DNA of 64,000 bases from NCBI GenBank assembly GCA_964608025.1, contig CAZSLO010000007.1, positions 1-64,000 on the forward strand, in the 5' to 3' direction. The stretch is from CAZSLO01 sp964608025 (GTDB lineage Bacteria; Chloroflexota; Dehalococcoidia; Lucifugimonadales; CAJWER01). Positions 27,220-36,458 of this stretch are shown one piece after another. The notes below the pieces were generated by a model that saw only the letters and a list, made by a program, of their open reading frames with translations, searched no databases and had not been told where the DNA came from. The position numbers and the translations under genes are program-made. Positions within the stretch are counted from its first letter, which is position 1; every line of letters starts with the position of its first letter.

Positions 27220-28461
27220 ATGACGAATTTGACCAATATTATTGAAGAGCATCTTGGTTCCGAATACCGAGAAATCCTGGATAGGATTTCACATAGCGCG
27301 ACCAAAACAGGCCTGCGTGTTTACTTAGTAGGAGGCTCTGTCAGGGATTTAATTCTAGGTTTTACACCTTCCGAGTTGGATCTGGCTGTCTCAGGAGAAT
27401 CTACCGATCCAATTGGCTCGTTAGCCACCAGTCTGAGTGGTGTCGTCTATTCAAAATCGGAGTTTGGCACTGCCAAGTTGGATATAGATGGAATAAGACT
27501 TGACATGGCGCGTACCAGACGAGAGAAATACGTCAAACCAGGAGCATTACCAACAGTCGAATTCACTCGGTCAATAGAAGAAGACTTGTCTCGACGAGAT
27601 TTCACAATTAATGCCATGGCAATTTCTCTAAACATGGCAACCAGATGGGAACTCATAGATCCGTTTGAAGGAAGTAGAGATTTGGCATCGAAACAAATTC
27701 GTGTTCTACACAGAAGAAGCTTTGTGGACGACGCAACTCGCATTCTTAGAGCAATACGATACGCTACTCGCCTCAGTTTGGATTTAGTACCGGAAACATC
27801 AATTCTTATTGAAAATCAACTATCGTACTTAGGCATGATCCATGGAGATCGGATACGCCACGAACTTATCCGAATTTTCTCGGAAGAAAAACAGGCTGAA
27901 ATCCTCAATCTCGCGGAAAGCTTAGGAATATTACGGGCGATCCATCCAAGCCTCGGCCTGAATAATACAATCGTTTCAAAATTGCAGGAATCCTCCCGCC
28001 GACCGGGACAAGTGGTGCTAGGATCCCTAGCATTCGAAGCTAGTAACCATATGAGATCCAGTCTTAAAAATAGACTCAGCCTATCTGCAAACTGGTCCCG
28101 AATAATTGAAGATATTGGACACGTGAAAACCAAATTTGAACAGTTGAGTGAAAAGAGACTCTCACCTAGCCAAATTTACGGTATCCTATCCCAGTATGAC
28201 ACCCATGCAATAGAAGCCTGTAGTATCTCCTGCAAAGATACCAAGATACGAAAGCGACTGGAACTCTATCTACAAAAACTATTGAATACAAGTACTATTA
28301 TGGACGGCAAAAACATTATCGCACTGGGATTATCTGAAGGACCCAATGTAGGAAAACTCCTAAGCCACCTATTGGATGCCAAGCTTGATGGACTAGTCCC
28401 TACCCGGGAAGATGAGGAACAATTTATACTTACCAACATAATTAGAATCTCTCAAGATTAG
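27220..28461 (+). CDS. cca: CCA tRNA nucleotidyltransferase / poly(A) polymerase family (class II)
   Basis: 413 residues. Adds or repairs the 3' CCA of tRNA (or adds A tails). Seen: 'YLVGGSVRDLILG' nucleotide-binding motif, 'SELDLAVSG' catalytic region, 'FTRSIEEDLSRRDFTINAMA' (the RRDFT motif for base choice), and 'RILRAIRYATRL' in the RNA-binding neck. The normal carboxylate pair D-x-D is E-L-D here, a conservative but unusual change of the first Asp. Which of the two activities applies cannot be told by eye. Stands alone; a perfect 9-bp hairpin follows the stop. Confidence 0.87.
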   Translation: MTNLTNIIEEHLGSEYREILDRISHSATKTGLRVYLVGGSVRDLILGFTPSELDLAVSGESTDPIGSLATSLSGVVYSKSEFGTAKLDIDGIRLDMARTRREKYVKPGALPTVEFTRSIEEDLSRRDFTINAMAISLNMATRWELIDPFEGSRDLASKQIRVLHRRSFVDDATRILRAIRYATRLSLDLVPETSILIENQLSYLGMIHGDRIRHELIRIFSEEKQAEILNLAESLGILRAIHPSLGLNNTIVSKLQESSRRPGQVVLGSLAFEASNHMRSSLKNRLSLSANWSRIIEDIGHVKTKFEQLSEKRLSPSQIYGILSQYDTHAIEACSISCKDTKIRKRLELYLQKLLNTSTIMDGKNIIALGLSEGPNVGKLLSHLLDAKLDGLVPTREDEEQFILTNIIRISQD

Positions 28462-28490
28462 GCAAGCCGATCTTTAGTCGATTAAATATT

Positions 28491-28522
28491 GGTTTTGCAA
28501 AGCTAAGAATCCCTGCAAAACC
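28491..28522 (+). terminator. Perfect 9-bp hairpin after cca
   Basis: GGTTTTGCA and TGCAAAACC form a perfect stem with a 14-base loop, 29 bases after the stop. There is no T run after it, so it could be a Rho-independent terminator only weakly, or a 3'-end stabiliser. Confidence 0.4.
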
Positions 28523-28628
28523 ATTGGCGAATTTATACAGATCTATATGTTGCGTTCCCGCAATAACAAATCCTATCCTGCCGTAACGAAGTTGAGAAAG
28601 TCACTTGTGTCAAAAACTAGGAGAAATA

Positions 28629-30902
28629 ATGGCATCTGTTACTAGTACGTCTACAAAACCACACAAGGTTATAGGTACCCGCCCTGTGCGACACGATGGT
28701 GTCCCCAAGGTAACAGGCGAGGCGAAATACGGTGCAGATATGCACCTGCCAAGAATGCTATTTGGCAAGGTGTTACGCAGCCCACATCCCCACGCGATTA
28801 TTAAATCGATCAACACCAAACTTGCTGAAGCACATCCAGATGTACGAGCAGTTGCAACAGCAAAAGACTTAATACCCAAAGAAACTGTGGGCCAAGAGGT
28901 AGTATTGGGCGTGACTCAGACTGACAATGTACTGGCAAATAGCAAAGTACTCTACAGCGGCCATGCTATCGCTGCAGTTGCCGCAACCAATCCACACGTA
29001 GCTGAAGAAGCGCTGTCCCTTATTGAAGTCGAATATGAAATACTACCAGCGGTAACAACAGTAGAAGAAGCTATGAAACCAGATGCTCCTTGGCTACACG
29101 AAGACTGGGCTATTGATAATCCCGATCAGATTCCAAACGTAGCTGGACAGGAGAACTACCAATTTGGTGATCTGGCTAACGGCTTCGATTTGGCCGACCT
29201 CGTAGTCGAGCGGGAATTCCGTACACAATCTGTCCATCAGGGTTATATCGAACCGCAAAACGCGACCGCCTCTTGGCCACCAGACGACCGTCTGACGATT
29301 TGGTGTAGTAGCCAAGGGCATTTCGGGATCAGGACCAATGTAGCAAGAGTTCTTGGAATATCTGAATCCGAGATTAAGGTTGTCCCAATGGAAATTGGTG
29401 GTGGTTTCGGTGGAAAACTAAACGTCTATCTAGAACCAATTGCAGCCATTTTATCCAAGAAGAGTGGCTGCCCAGTGAAGATGTGGATGACTAGATCCGA
29501 AGTCCTAGAAGCAACTGGACCCGCATCTGGAAGTTATATCCGGGTGAAGATGGGAGCTACGAGGAAAGGACAAATCACTGGTGCTCAGATCTATTATGCA
29601 TATGAAGCTGGCGCATATCCAGGCGCACCTCTTGCAGGTGCGGCAGCAGCGGTCCTAGCACCATATCACATTGAAAATGTTCAGATTGATGCCTTTGATG
29701 TCGTCGACAACAAACCAAAAACTTCTGCTTATCGAGCACCAGGCGCTACCGTAGCAGTGTTCGCTATAGAGAGTCTCATAGACGAGATTGCAGAAAATTT
29801 GAACATAGACCCGGTTAAACTGCGTCTCCAAAACGCTGCCAAAGAAGGTACTCGTCGCGCGGATGGAGTTATGAATGTACGCATCGGCGCACAAGAAGTA
29901 ATGGAAGCTGTACACGAACACCAACACTACTCAGATCCGATTAACGATACGGGTAAAGACGGGCTTTTCGGCCGGGGAATCGCTATGGGTTTCTGTCGAA
30001 ACAACTCTGGGATGGCATGCGTAGTAGCAAATGTACTCGATAATGGCAAAATCAGCTTGGTAGAAGGATCCGTAGACATAGGAGGCAGCCGAACTGCTGT
30101 CAGCCAGCAATTAGCAGAAGTCCTGGGAATTCCAGTCATGGATGTTATTCCCCAAGTTGCTGACACCGATACTATTGGATACACATCCAACACTGGGGGT
30201 AGTGGTGTCGCCTACAAGTCTGGATGGGCCGCTCATGACGCTGCGAACGATATTAAGGACCAACTCATAAAGCGTGTCTCCATGATTTGGGAAGTTCCAT
30301 CCAAAGACATCGCCTATGTTGACGGAGCGTTACAGCATAACTCCGATCCAGAACTAAGAATGACATTCAAGGAAATAGCTGCCATTCTCCCAGATACTGG
30401 TGGACCCGTGGTCGGGAGGGCAAATATCAACCCTGGAGGACTTCACGGCTCTTACGCAGCGAACATAGTAGACGTAGAAGTGGATCCGGAGACTGGCAAG
30501 GTAGATATATTGCGGTATACTGCATTTCAAGATGCAGGAAAGGCAATTCATCCAAGCTATGTAGAAGGCCAAATACAAGGAGGTACAACCCAGGGAATCG
30601 GGTGGGCATTGAACGAAGAGTATTTCATGAGCTCAGATGGCCGTATGTTGAATACCTCTTTCCTAGATTACAGGATGCCTACGAGTTACGACGTACCAAT
30701 GATTGAGCCGGTCATTGTCGAGGTACCAAGTGCTATGCATCCATTTGGTGTCCGAGGCGTTGGTGAAGCTAACATCGTTCCCCCACCTGCCGCGATCGCA
30801 AACGCGATCCACGATGCTACAGGGATCAGGATGCGTAATCTACCGATGTCTCCTGGCTCAATATTAAAGACCATACAAGAATCAAATTCTGATATTAGAT
30901 AA
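28629..30902 (+). CDS. Molybdopterin-binding large subunit of the xanthine dehydrogenase / aldehyde oxidase family
   Basis: 757 residues. This family hydroxylates purines, aldehydes, aromatic heterocycles or CO at a molybdenum-cytosine-dinucleotide centre. Seen: 'VTGEAKYGADM' at the N-terminus, 'GGGFGGKLNVYLEP' cofactor loop, 'SAYRAPGATVA', 'GSVDIGGSRTAV', and 'GVRGVGEANIVPPPAAIANAI' region with the catalytic Glu in G-V-G-E. It lacks the Cys of the CO dehydrogenase loop, so a CODH form I role is unlikely. ATG at 28629 has AGGAG at proper distance. The FAD and 2Fe-2S subunits normally beside it are absent, so it must pair with subunits encoded elsewhere. Confidence 0.9.
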   Translation: MASVTSTSTKPHKVIGTRPVRHDGVPKVTGEAKYGADMHLPRMLFGKVLRSPHPHAIIKSINTKLAEAHPDVRAVATAKDLIPKETVGQEVVLGVTQTDNVLANSKVLYSGHAIAAVAATNPHVAEEALSLIEVEYEILPAVTTVEEAMKPDAPWLHEDWAIDNPDQIPNVAGQENYQFGDLANGFDLADLVVEREFRTQSVHQGYIEPQNATASWPPDDRLTIWCSSQGHFGIRTNVARVLGISESEIKVVPMEIGGGFGGKLNVYLEPIAAILSKKSGCPVKMWMTRSEVLEATGPASGSYIRVKMGATRKGQITGAQIYYAYEAGAYPGAPLAGAAAAVLAPYHIENVQIDAFDVVDNKPKTSAYRAPGATVAVFAIESLIDEIAENLNIDPVKLRLQNAAKEGTRRADGVMNVRIGAQEVMEAVHEHQHYSDPINDTGKDGLFGRGIAMGFCRNNSGMACVVANVLDNGKISLVEGSVDIGGSRTAVSQQLAEVLGIPVMDVIPQVADTDTIGYTSNTGGSGVAYKSGWAAHDAANDIKDQLIKRVSMIWEVPSKDIAYVDGALQHNSDPELRMTFKEIAAILPDTGGPVVGRANINPGGLHGSYAANIVDVEVDPETGKVDILRYTAFQDAGKAIHPSYVEGQIQGGTTQGIGWALNEEYFMSSDGRMLNTSFLDYRMPTSYDVPMIEPVIVEVPSAMHPFGVRGVGEANIVPPPAAIANAIHDATGIRMRNLPMSPGSILKTIQESNSDIR

Positions 30903-30954
30903 GCATCAATCGAATTGACAGGCAGCATTTGCCTTCCTACAATTTATAAGTCAG

Positions 30955-30992
30955 CAGTCTCTTTCTTTTTTAAAGAAGACTGCAATTTTTTT
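30955..30992 (+). terminator. Rho-independent terminator after the Mo hydroxylase gene
   Basis: CAGTCT pairs with AGACTG, with partial pairing of the T- and A-rich inner parts, followed by seven Ts (30986-30992). A classic intrinsic terminator, 53 bases after the stop. Confidence 0.75.
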
Positions 30993-31093
30993 GTGCATGG
31001 GTCTTAGGTACAATAGGTAAAGGAAACGTATAAAGTTGGATCCGGTGGATCCATAGCCCTGATGCTAATAATAATCGCGACACTGGTAAATAT

Positions 31094-32143
31094 ATGTCCG
31101 AAGATATAGAAAAAAACATCCCACCAACAGAGCCTGGCATTAATCCAGATTCGGACACTGTGGATCAAGAATTCGCTATACAACTAAACGGTGTAACAAA
31201 GCAGTTCGGACCTAACATAGCAGTAAATAATGTTTCTTTTGACGTAAAAAAAGGTGAAGTGGTCGGATTTCTAGGCCCAAACGGGTCTGGTAAAACCACA
31301 ACAATGAGGCTAATCACGTCATTCTATACGCCAGATAAAGGGCAAATATCTATAGAAGGCCTAGATAATCAAAAACACGACGTGGAAACCCGACGTATGA
31401 TTGGCTATCTACCAGAGAATAACCCCGTTTATGGTGATTTTCTCGTTCACGAATTTCTGGAATTCGTGGCAGATTTACGTGGTTTGTCGGGCCCACAAAG
31501 GCGAGTGGACATCGATGAATCCGTCGAAGAGACCGGTATCCAAGAAGTGTATAACAAGCCCATAAACCAGTGTTCCAAGGGATTTCGCCAACGAGTCGGC
31601 CTAGCCGGGTGCATCTTGCACCACCCCGACATCCTCATCATGGACGAACCAACAGAGGGTTTAGATCCAAATCAACGGGTCCCAATAAGAGAACTCATAA
31701 GAAGCATGGGTGAGCGACGAACTGTAATGCTTAGTACTCATGTTCTCCAAGAAGTTGAAGAAACCTGTGACAGGCTTTTGATAATTAGCCGTGGCAGGAT
31801 AGTAGCGAACGGCACAGTGGATGAACTGACAACACTGTCACATGGCGAAAGATTGGTTGATCTAGAGGTAGAAGGAGAAAACGTTGAGGCAGCTCTTGCA
31901 AACGTGCCTGAAATACGTTCTGTACGCCAGTTAGCGCCAGTGGGTGGTAGACAAAAGTTCACTCTGTCAGTCAATCCCGGCGAAGAACACGATGTCCGCC
32001 CGCAAATATACACCTTGGCTAAGAGTAAAGACTGGGTTATCTGGGAACTCCACCAAGAATCAGCCCGCCTAGGGGAAATTTTCCAAACCCTAACAGATGA
32101 AGACCAAAGTCCAATACCAGACGTAAAAGAAGACGAGAACTGA
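31094..32143 (+). CDS. ABC transporter ATPase (GldA-like)
   Basis: 349 residues. Walker A 'GPNGSGKTTT' near residue 59, signature 'SKGFRQRVGL', Walker B 'ILIMDEPTEGLDP' and switch His in 'LSTHVLQEVE'. After the ATPase domain comes the ~100-residue C-terminal part typical of ABC-2 ATPases such as GldA/NatA. A 20-residue acidic N-terminal tail is extra. It lies one base before the permease gene, and the order ATPase, permease-GldG fusion, DUF4340 is the common 'gliding-type' ABC-2 module, which outside Bacteroidota has no proven role. Confidence 0.92.
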   Translation: MSEDIEKNIPPTEPGINPDSDTVDQEFAIQLNGVTKQFGPNIAVNNVSFDVKKGEVVGFLGPNGSGKTTTMRLITSFYTPDKGQISIEGLDNQKHDVETRRMIGYLPENNPVYGDFLVHEFLEFVADLRGLSGPQRRVDIDESVEETGIQEVYNKPINQCSKGFRQRVGLAGCILHHPDILIMDEPTEGLDPNQRVPIRELIRSMGERRTVMLSTHVLQEVEETCDRLLIISRGRIVANGTVDELTTLSHGERLVDLEVEGENVEAALANVPEIRSVRQLAPVGGRQKFTLSVNPGEEHDVRPQIYTLAKSKDWVIWELHQESARLGEIFQTLTDEDQSPIPDVKEDEN

Positions 32144-32144
32144 T

Positions 32145-34427
32145 ATGCGGACCTTAGTTACCCTAGTACGTAAGGACTTGAAAGGCTATTTCGATCAGCC
32201 TACTGGATTCATCCTGCTAGTGATTTTCACCGGTGTTGCTTCCTACATGTATTTTAGGACTGCTCTCATGATGCAAGAGGCATCTATGAGGCAACTTTTT
32301 ACGCTGCTGCCATGGATTCTTGCAGTATTCGTACCTGCATCTACCATGCGCCTAGTTGCTGAAGAACAAAGAGATGGAACCCTGGAAATATTGCTGACCC
32401 AGCCTCTTCGTATCTGGACAGTACTGTTTTCTAAGTTCTTGGCAGGTTTACTCTTCGTAAGCACGGGCATAGCCGCCACGATCATCATTCCGATTTCACT
32501 TCAAACCGTTGGAGATTTCGACAATGGTGCAGTCCTAGCCCAATATATTGGGACCATTTTTCTTACAGCCTCATTTGTCGCTATAGGTCTTTTCACATCA
32601 AGCCTTACCCGTAATCAAATAGTAGCGTTTGTCTTTGGCCTATCTATAATCATGGCCTTGATGGTTGCAGGAATGCCCATCATAACGCTGGCCCTGCCTC
32701 CAACCACCGCTGTACTAGTACAAGATCTGAGTCCACTGATTCATTTCGATGGAATTGCACGTGGTGTACTAGACTTGAGGGATGTCGTCTACTTCTTGGC
32801 ACTTATATCCACATTCCTCAGTGCAACCTATCTTCTCATCAGGGGTAAGAGTGTAAGCCACCGATCTTCCCTTTACAGAAACCTTCAACTTGGTGTTGGG
32901 GGCTTAGTAATATTAAGCATCCTGATCGGTTGGTCAGGAAGCTCAATAGATGGCAGACTAGATCTTACTGAAGCCAAACTTTTTACTCTTGATGAAGCAA
33001 CGATCGAACTCTTACAAGACTTGGACGACATCGTAACAATCAAATTATTTGTATCTGAAGATCCTCCGGTTCAGGTAGCATTGACTCAACGTGACGTTGA
33101 AGATCTATTGGACGACATAGTTAACGCCTCGAACGGCAACGTGAAACTCATCAAATACCTGGCAGATAAGGACCAAGAAACTGCTGAGGAAGCAAAGCGC
33201 AGTTTCGTACCTCCCATTAATTTTAGTGAACAGTCAGGTGGAGAATTCAAGGTCAAGATAGGATATCTTGGGCTAGGTATAACTTATGCCAACCGGCAAG
33301 AGAACTTACCTTTCATTGAAACAACTGATGGCCTTGAATATAGACTAATGGCCAACGTGCGTAGAATGTCTCAGAAAAGACCAAGCACTCTTTCCTTCAT
33401 GCATGGTCACGGCGAATGGCGCAGAGACTCGGACCTTCAATCATTTCGAGACCAGCTCGAACGTCATCACACGGTGATGGAAATTGACGCAGACAGGGAC
33501 GAAGATTTGATGGAAGCAACCTCAATAGCTTTTGTTGAAACTGACGTCCTAATCATCCCTGGCGCCACGGAAGAAGTTCCGCCGTGGGTACTAGCCTCTA
33601 TCGATGAATTCTTAGCTGAGGGCGGGAAACTCCTGATGCTCGTCGATTCACTAGATGTGGACGACAGGGCTTTGCGAGCAACAAAGGCGAACACACGTCT
33701 AAGTGGTTGGCTGGCGGATTATGGGGTGCTCATCCAGGATAACGTCGTGTTCGACACACGATCCCATGAAACCCTGACTTTCAACACCCAGTTCGGTAGT
33801 GTTGAACTTAACTATCCTTATTGGCCAAGAGTCCAGACCCAGGAGCAGGCGATTTCGGGAGGCGTTAGCAGCGTTGTATTCCCTTGGTCTAGTTCAATAG
33901 AAATTAGCGACCCTGTTGGTGAATCTATAGATACACAGATTAATCCAATCGTGATGACCACGGAATTCGCTGCTATCGACAATTCTTTTAGAGATTTGAC
34001 ACCACGGTCTCCAACTCTGGAGGAATACACCGAGGAAGAACTTGGGGAAAAGATACTAGCGGTCGCAGTTACAGGCACACGCTGTTCATATTACAAGCCA
34101 GATTGTGAGAAAAACCTTGAGAACACATTCCGCATGATAGTCGCCTCCGACTCAATGTGGATAACAGAAAAAATGGCCAACGGTTTTCCTGAACATCTAG
34201 TGCTTGCAGTGAACTGGATTGACTGGTTGAGCCAAGAAGACCAACTGGCAGCTATCAGATCCAAGGGTACGGTAATTCGCCAGCTTGTTTTTACTTCCGA
34301 CATCCAGAGAAACATCATCAGGTACGGAAATGTGTTCGGCATTCCTGCTTTATTAATTATATTTGGATTGGTTCGCTTCATTATGCGCCGCCAAACCACA
34401 AGGAAGGTGTACCAGATTGAGCGGTAG
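32145..34427 (+). CDS. Fused ABC-2 permease and GldG-like auxiliary protein
   Basis: 760 residues. Residues 1-~260 are a GldF-type ABC-2 permease with six or more membrane segments ('LAEEQRDGTLEILLTQPL' style motif, here 'VAEEQRDGTLEILLTQPL'). The remaining ~500 residues are the GldG/ABC_transp_aux type: a membrane helix, then 'RLDLTEAKLFTLDEATIELL', an extracytoplasmic alpha/beta domain ('DVLIIPGATEEVPPWVLASI', 'GGKLLMLVDS'), and a final membrane helix near 735-755. In many genomes GldF and GldG are separate genes, so this is a fusion. Likely an exporter or envelope-remodelling machine; substrate unknown. Confidence 0.88.
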   Translation: MRTLVTLVRKDLKGYFDQPTGFILLVIFTGVASYMYFRTALMMQEASMRQLFTLLPWILAVFVPASTMRLVAEEQRDGTLEILLTQPLRIWTVLFSKFLAGLLFVSTGIAATIIIPISLQTVGDFDNGAVLAQYIGTIFLTASFVAIGLFTSSLTRNQIVAFVFGLSIIMALMVAGMPIITLALPPTTAVLVQDLSPLIHFDGIARGVLDLRDVVYFLALISTFLSATYLLIRGKSVSHRSSLYRNLQLGVGGLVILSILIGWSGSSIDGRLDLTEAKLFTLDEATIELLQDLDDIVTIKLFVSEDPPVQVALTQRDVEDLLDDIVNASNGNVKLIKYLADKDQETAEEAKRSFVPPINFSEQSGGEFKVKIGYLGLGITYANRQENLPFIETTDGLEYRLMANVRRMSQKRPSTLSFMHGHGEWRRDSDLQSFRDQLERHHTVMEIDADRDEDLMEATSIAFVETDVLIIPGATEEVPPWVLASIDEFLAEGGKLLMLVDSLDVDDRALRATKANTRLSGWLADYGVLIQDNVVFDTRSHETLTFNTQFGSVELNYPYWPRVQTQEQAISGGVSSVVFPWSSSIEISDPVGESIDTQINPIVMTTEFAAIDNSFRDLTPRSPTLEEYTEEELGEKILAVAVTGTRCSYYKPDCEKNLENTFRMIVASDSMWITEKMANGFPEHLVLAVNWIDWLSQEDQLAAIRSKGTVIRQLVFTSDIQRNIIRYGNVFGIPALLIIFGLVRFIMRRQTTRKVYQIER

Positions 34428-35394
34428 GTACGTTGGACTTGTCCTAGTGATAGTAATCGTGCTCGGAATCATGGGCATCGGGTTCAGGCTGCTTTCTGTT
34501 GAGGGAGAGGGAATTAAGCGCCTTGGAAACGTAAGCCAGTTGGATCCATCTGTTATTGACCGTGTAGTTATGAGAGACGCAGAAAAACAAACGGTAATAA
34601 GAAAAATAGGTGAAAATTGGTGGGTCGATGCTTACCCGGCAGTAGATCTCAGGATGGAAACTCTTTGGGAAACTGCCTCGAGGATCGGTGACGCTGAATT
34701 GATAGCCACTAATTCCACCAATCATGACTTGATGGGTGTCCATCCTGACAATCAGACAGTCGTGGAATTCTGGAACACTGGTGAGGTAGTTGAACGATTC
34801 ATAGTAGGTGACAAACAATTCGCGCCTGTTGGAGAACGCGTTATAACTCCCTGGACATCAACTGTGAGACTTTGCTACATAAGGCGTCCAGATGGAATAG
34901 AAGTATACTCAATATTCTGTGAATTCCCTGAGCCTTTTGGTACAGACGCGAACTATTGGAAGGATCCGATCATCGCAGCTGTTCCACCCGACGAGATTGA
35001 GTCAGTTACCTTTACATATGCTGACAGATCGTTCACCCTTAGGCTAATCAATTCAGCCTGGGTTGTAGAAACAGACTCTGGTATTGAGCCAGCAGACGTA
35101 GAGGCTGTTACCCTCCTACTTTTTGAATTCCGACAGCTTGTAACTCGGGATTTCCCAACAGAAGATGAAGCTTCTGACCTAAACTGGGATGAGCCGCATG
35201 CAGTAATATCTATAAATGTCAAAGAGGGCTCAAGTGCTAACGGAGTTCTCCTTATGTTTCTACAGAAAGATCGGGACCCAGAGTTCTATGTAAGGGATCC
35301 TCAAAAAGCCTGGTCATACTTCCTCGACGAAACTGCGTCTACCAATATCCTAAAATTCAGCACAGACTTTATCCAAGTGCCAACCGGTGAATAA
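34417..35394 (+). CDS. DUF4340 family membrane-anchored protein
   Basis: 325 residues: one N-terminal membrane helix ('YVGLVLVIVIVLGIMGIGF') then an extracytoplasmic beta-rich domain made of two repeated units ('VDRVVMRDAEKQTVIRKIGENW' and 'IESVTFTYADRSFTLRLINSAW'), as in DUF4340, the third regular part of GldFG-type modules. A TTG start at 34417, overlapping the permease stop by 11 bases and preceded by GGAAGG, is chosen over an earlier ATG at 34363, since the family starts shortly before the membrane helix. Role in the transporter unknown. Confidence 0.83.
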   Translation: MSGRYVGLVLVIVIVLGIMGIGFRLLSVEGEGIKRLGNVSQLDPSVIDRVVMRDAEKQTVIRKIGENWWVDAYPAVDLRMETLWETASRIGDAELIATNSTNHDLMGVHPDNQTVVEFWNTGEVVERFIVGDKQFAPVGERVITPWTSTVRLCYIRRPDGIEVYSIFCEFPEPFGTDANYWKDPIIAAVPPDEIESVTFTYADRSFTLRLINSAWVVETDSGIEPADVEAVTLLLFEFRQLVTRDFPTEDEASDLNWDEPHAVISINVKEGSSANGVLLMFLQKDRDPEFYVRDPQKAWSYFLDETASTNILKFSTDFIQVPTGE

Positions 35395-35444
35395 AGGCTA
35401 ACTGCAGCCCAACTGCAAACTGCATTTCTCCCATTAGCGAATAG

Positions 35445-36431
35445 ATGAAGAAACTCCTAGACATATCCTCGCAACCAGCTTATTTAACAATAATTGCCCT
35501 CTTATTGATTATAACGGGCATGGCCTGTGATCCACCTACTCCCACAGTAGAACCCACCCCAACGGTAGATAATTCTAAGATGTCACGTATAGCTTTCGTT
35601 TCCAAACGGGATGGGGATTGGGAAATTTACTTAATGAACGCTGATGGTACGGACCAAAGAAATATAACGAACAATCCCGCATTTGATAGCCATCCTTCTT
35701 GGTCACCAGATGGTTCTCAAATCGTTTTCTTCTCTGATAGGGACGGAGACCGAGAGATCTACATCATGAATTCAGATGGTTCTGATGTCACACAGCTTAC
35801 TTCCAACTCAGGATCCGACCATATGCCGGCTCTTTCTCACGATGGCAATAAAATCGCATTTGTTTCAGACAGGGATGGAAGACTGAATCTCTGGGTCATG
35901 GACACAGACGGATCCTCCCCACAAAATATAACTCCAAAAAAAGTAAACACTCGATGGCCGGCTTGGTCCCCTGATGACAAATCTGTCATTTTCGAGCACA
36001 AAGCTAATATCTTCTCAGTGAATATCGATGACCTTAGCCAAAACAGGATTGTTAGAAATAGAACCGACATGGACGGGTATTTCGTAGGTTGGCCAAGCTG
36101 GGCTCCGGATGGACATAGGATCGCTTTGACTATTCGCTTTGGGATGAAAGGCAGACCCCCAACCCTATACACCATGGCATCAGGAGGTGAAGACATACAA
36201 CCATTACAGCGAAAACCTAGCAATCGTAAAGAAGAACGACCGAGCTACTCACCTGACGGGAATTTCTTGTCCTATTCATCGTTGGAAACAGGTGTAGAGC
36301 CTGATGTTTACGTAGTGGAGATTAGTACTAATAAACGTATCCGACTAACAGACAACCCAGCTTTAGACGGGTTTCCTGTCTGGGAACCGAAAGGCTACGT
36401 ACCCGAATATCCGCAGCAGCCCACGGACTGA
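35445..36431 (+). CDS. TolB-like (PD40) beta-propeller lipoprotein
   Basis: 328 residues. A hydrophobic N-terminus ends at 'GMACDPP', an acceptable though not ideal lipobox, followed by a short Pro-Thr linker. The body contains six PD40/TolB propeller repeats, seen as 'SRIAFVSKRDGDWEIYLMNADG', 'SWSPDGSQIVFFSDRDGDREIY' and similar. Such propellers act as protein-binding modules or as sensors; TolB itself belongs to the Tol-Pal system, for which no other genes are nearby. It lies 50 bases after the DUF4340 gene and may be co-transcribed with the ABC module. Confidence 0.82.
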   Translation: MKKLLDISSQPAYLTIIALLLIITGMACDPPTPTVEPTPTVDNSKMSRIAFVSKRDGDWEIYLMNADGTDQRNITNNPAFDSHPSWSPDGSQIVFFSDRDGDREIYIMNSDGSDVTQLTSNSGSDHMPALSHDGNKIAFVSDRDGRLNLWVMDTDGSSPQNITPKKVNTRWPAWSPDDKSVIFEHKANIFSVNIDDLSQNRIVRNRTDMDGYFVGWPSWAPDGHRIALTIRFGMKGRPPTLYTMASGGEDIQPLQRKPSNRKEERPSYSPDGNFLSYSSLETGVEPDVYVVEISTNKRIRLTDNPALDGFPVWEPKGYVPEYPQQPTD

Positions 36432-36458
36432 CCTAAGAAGACACGGGCAAACCAATAA

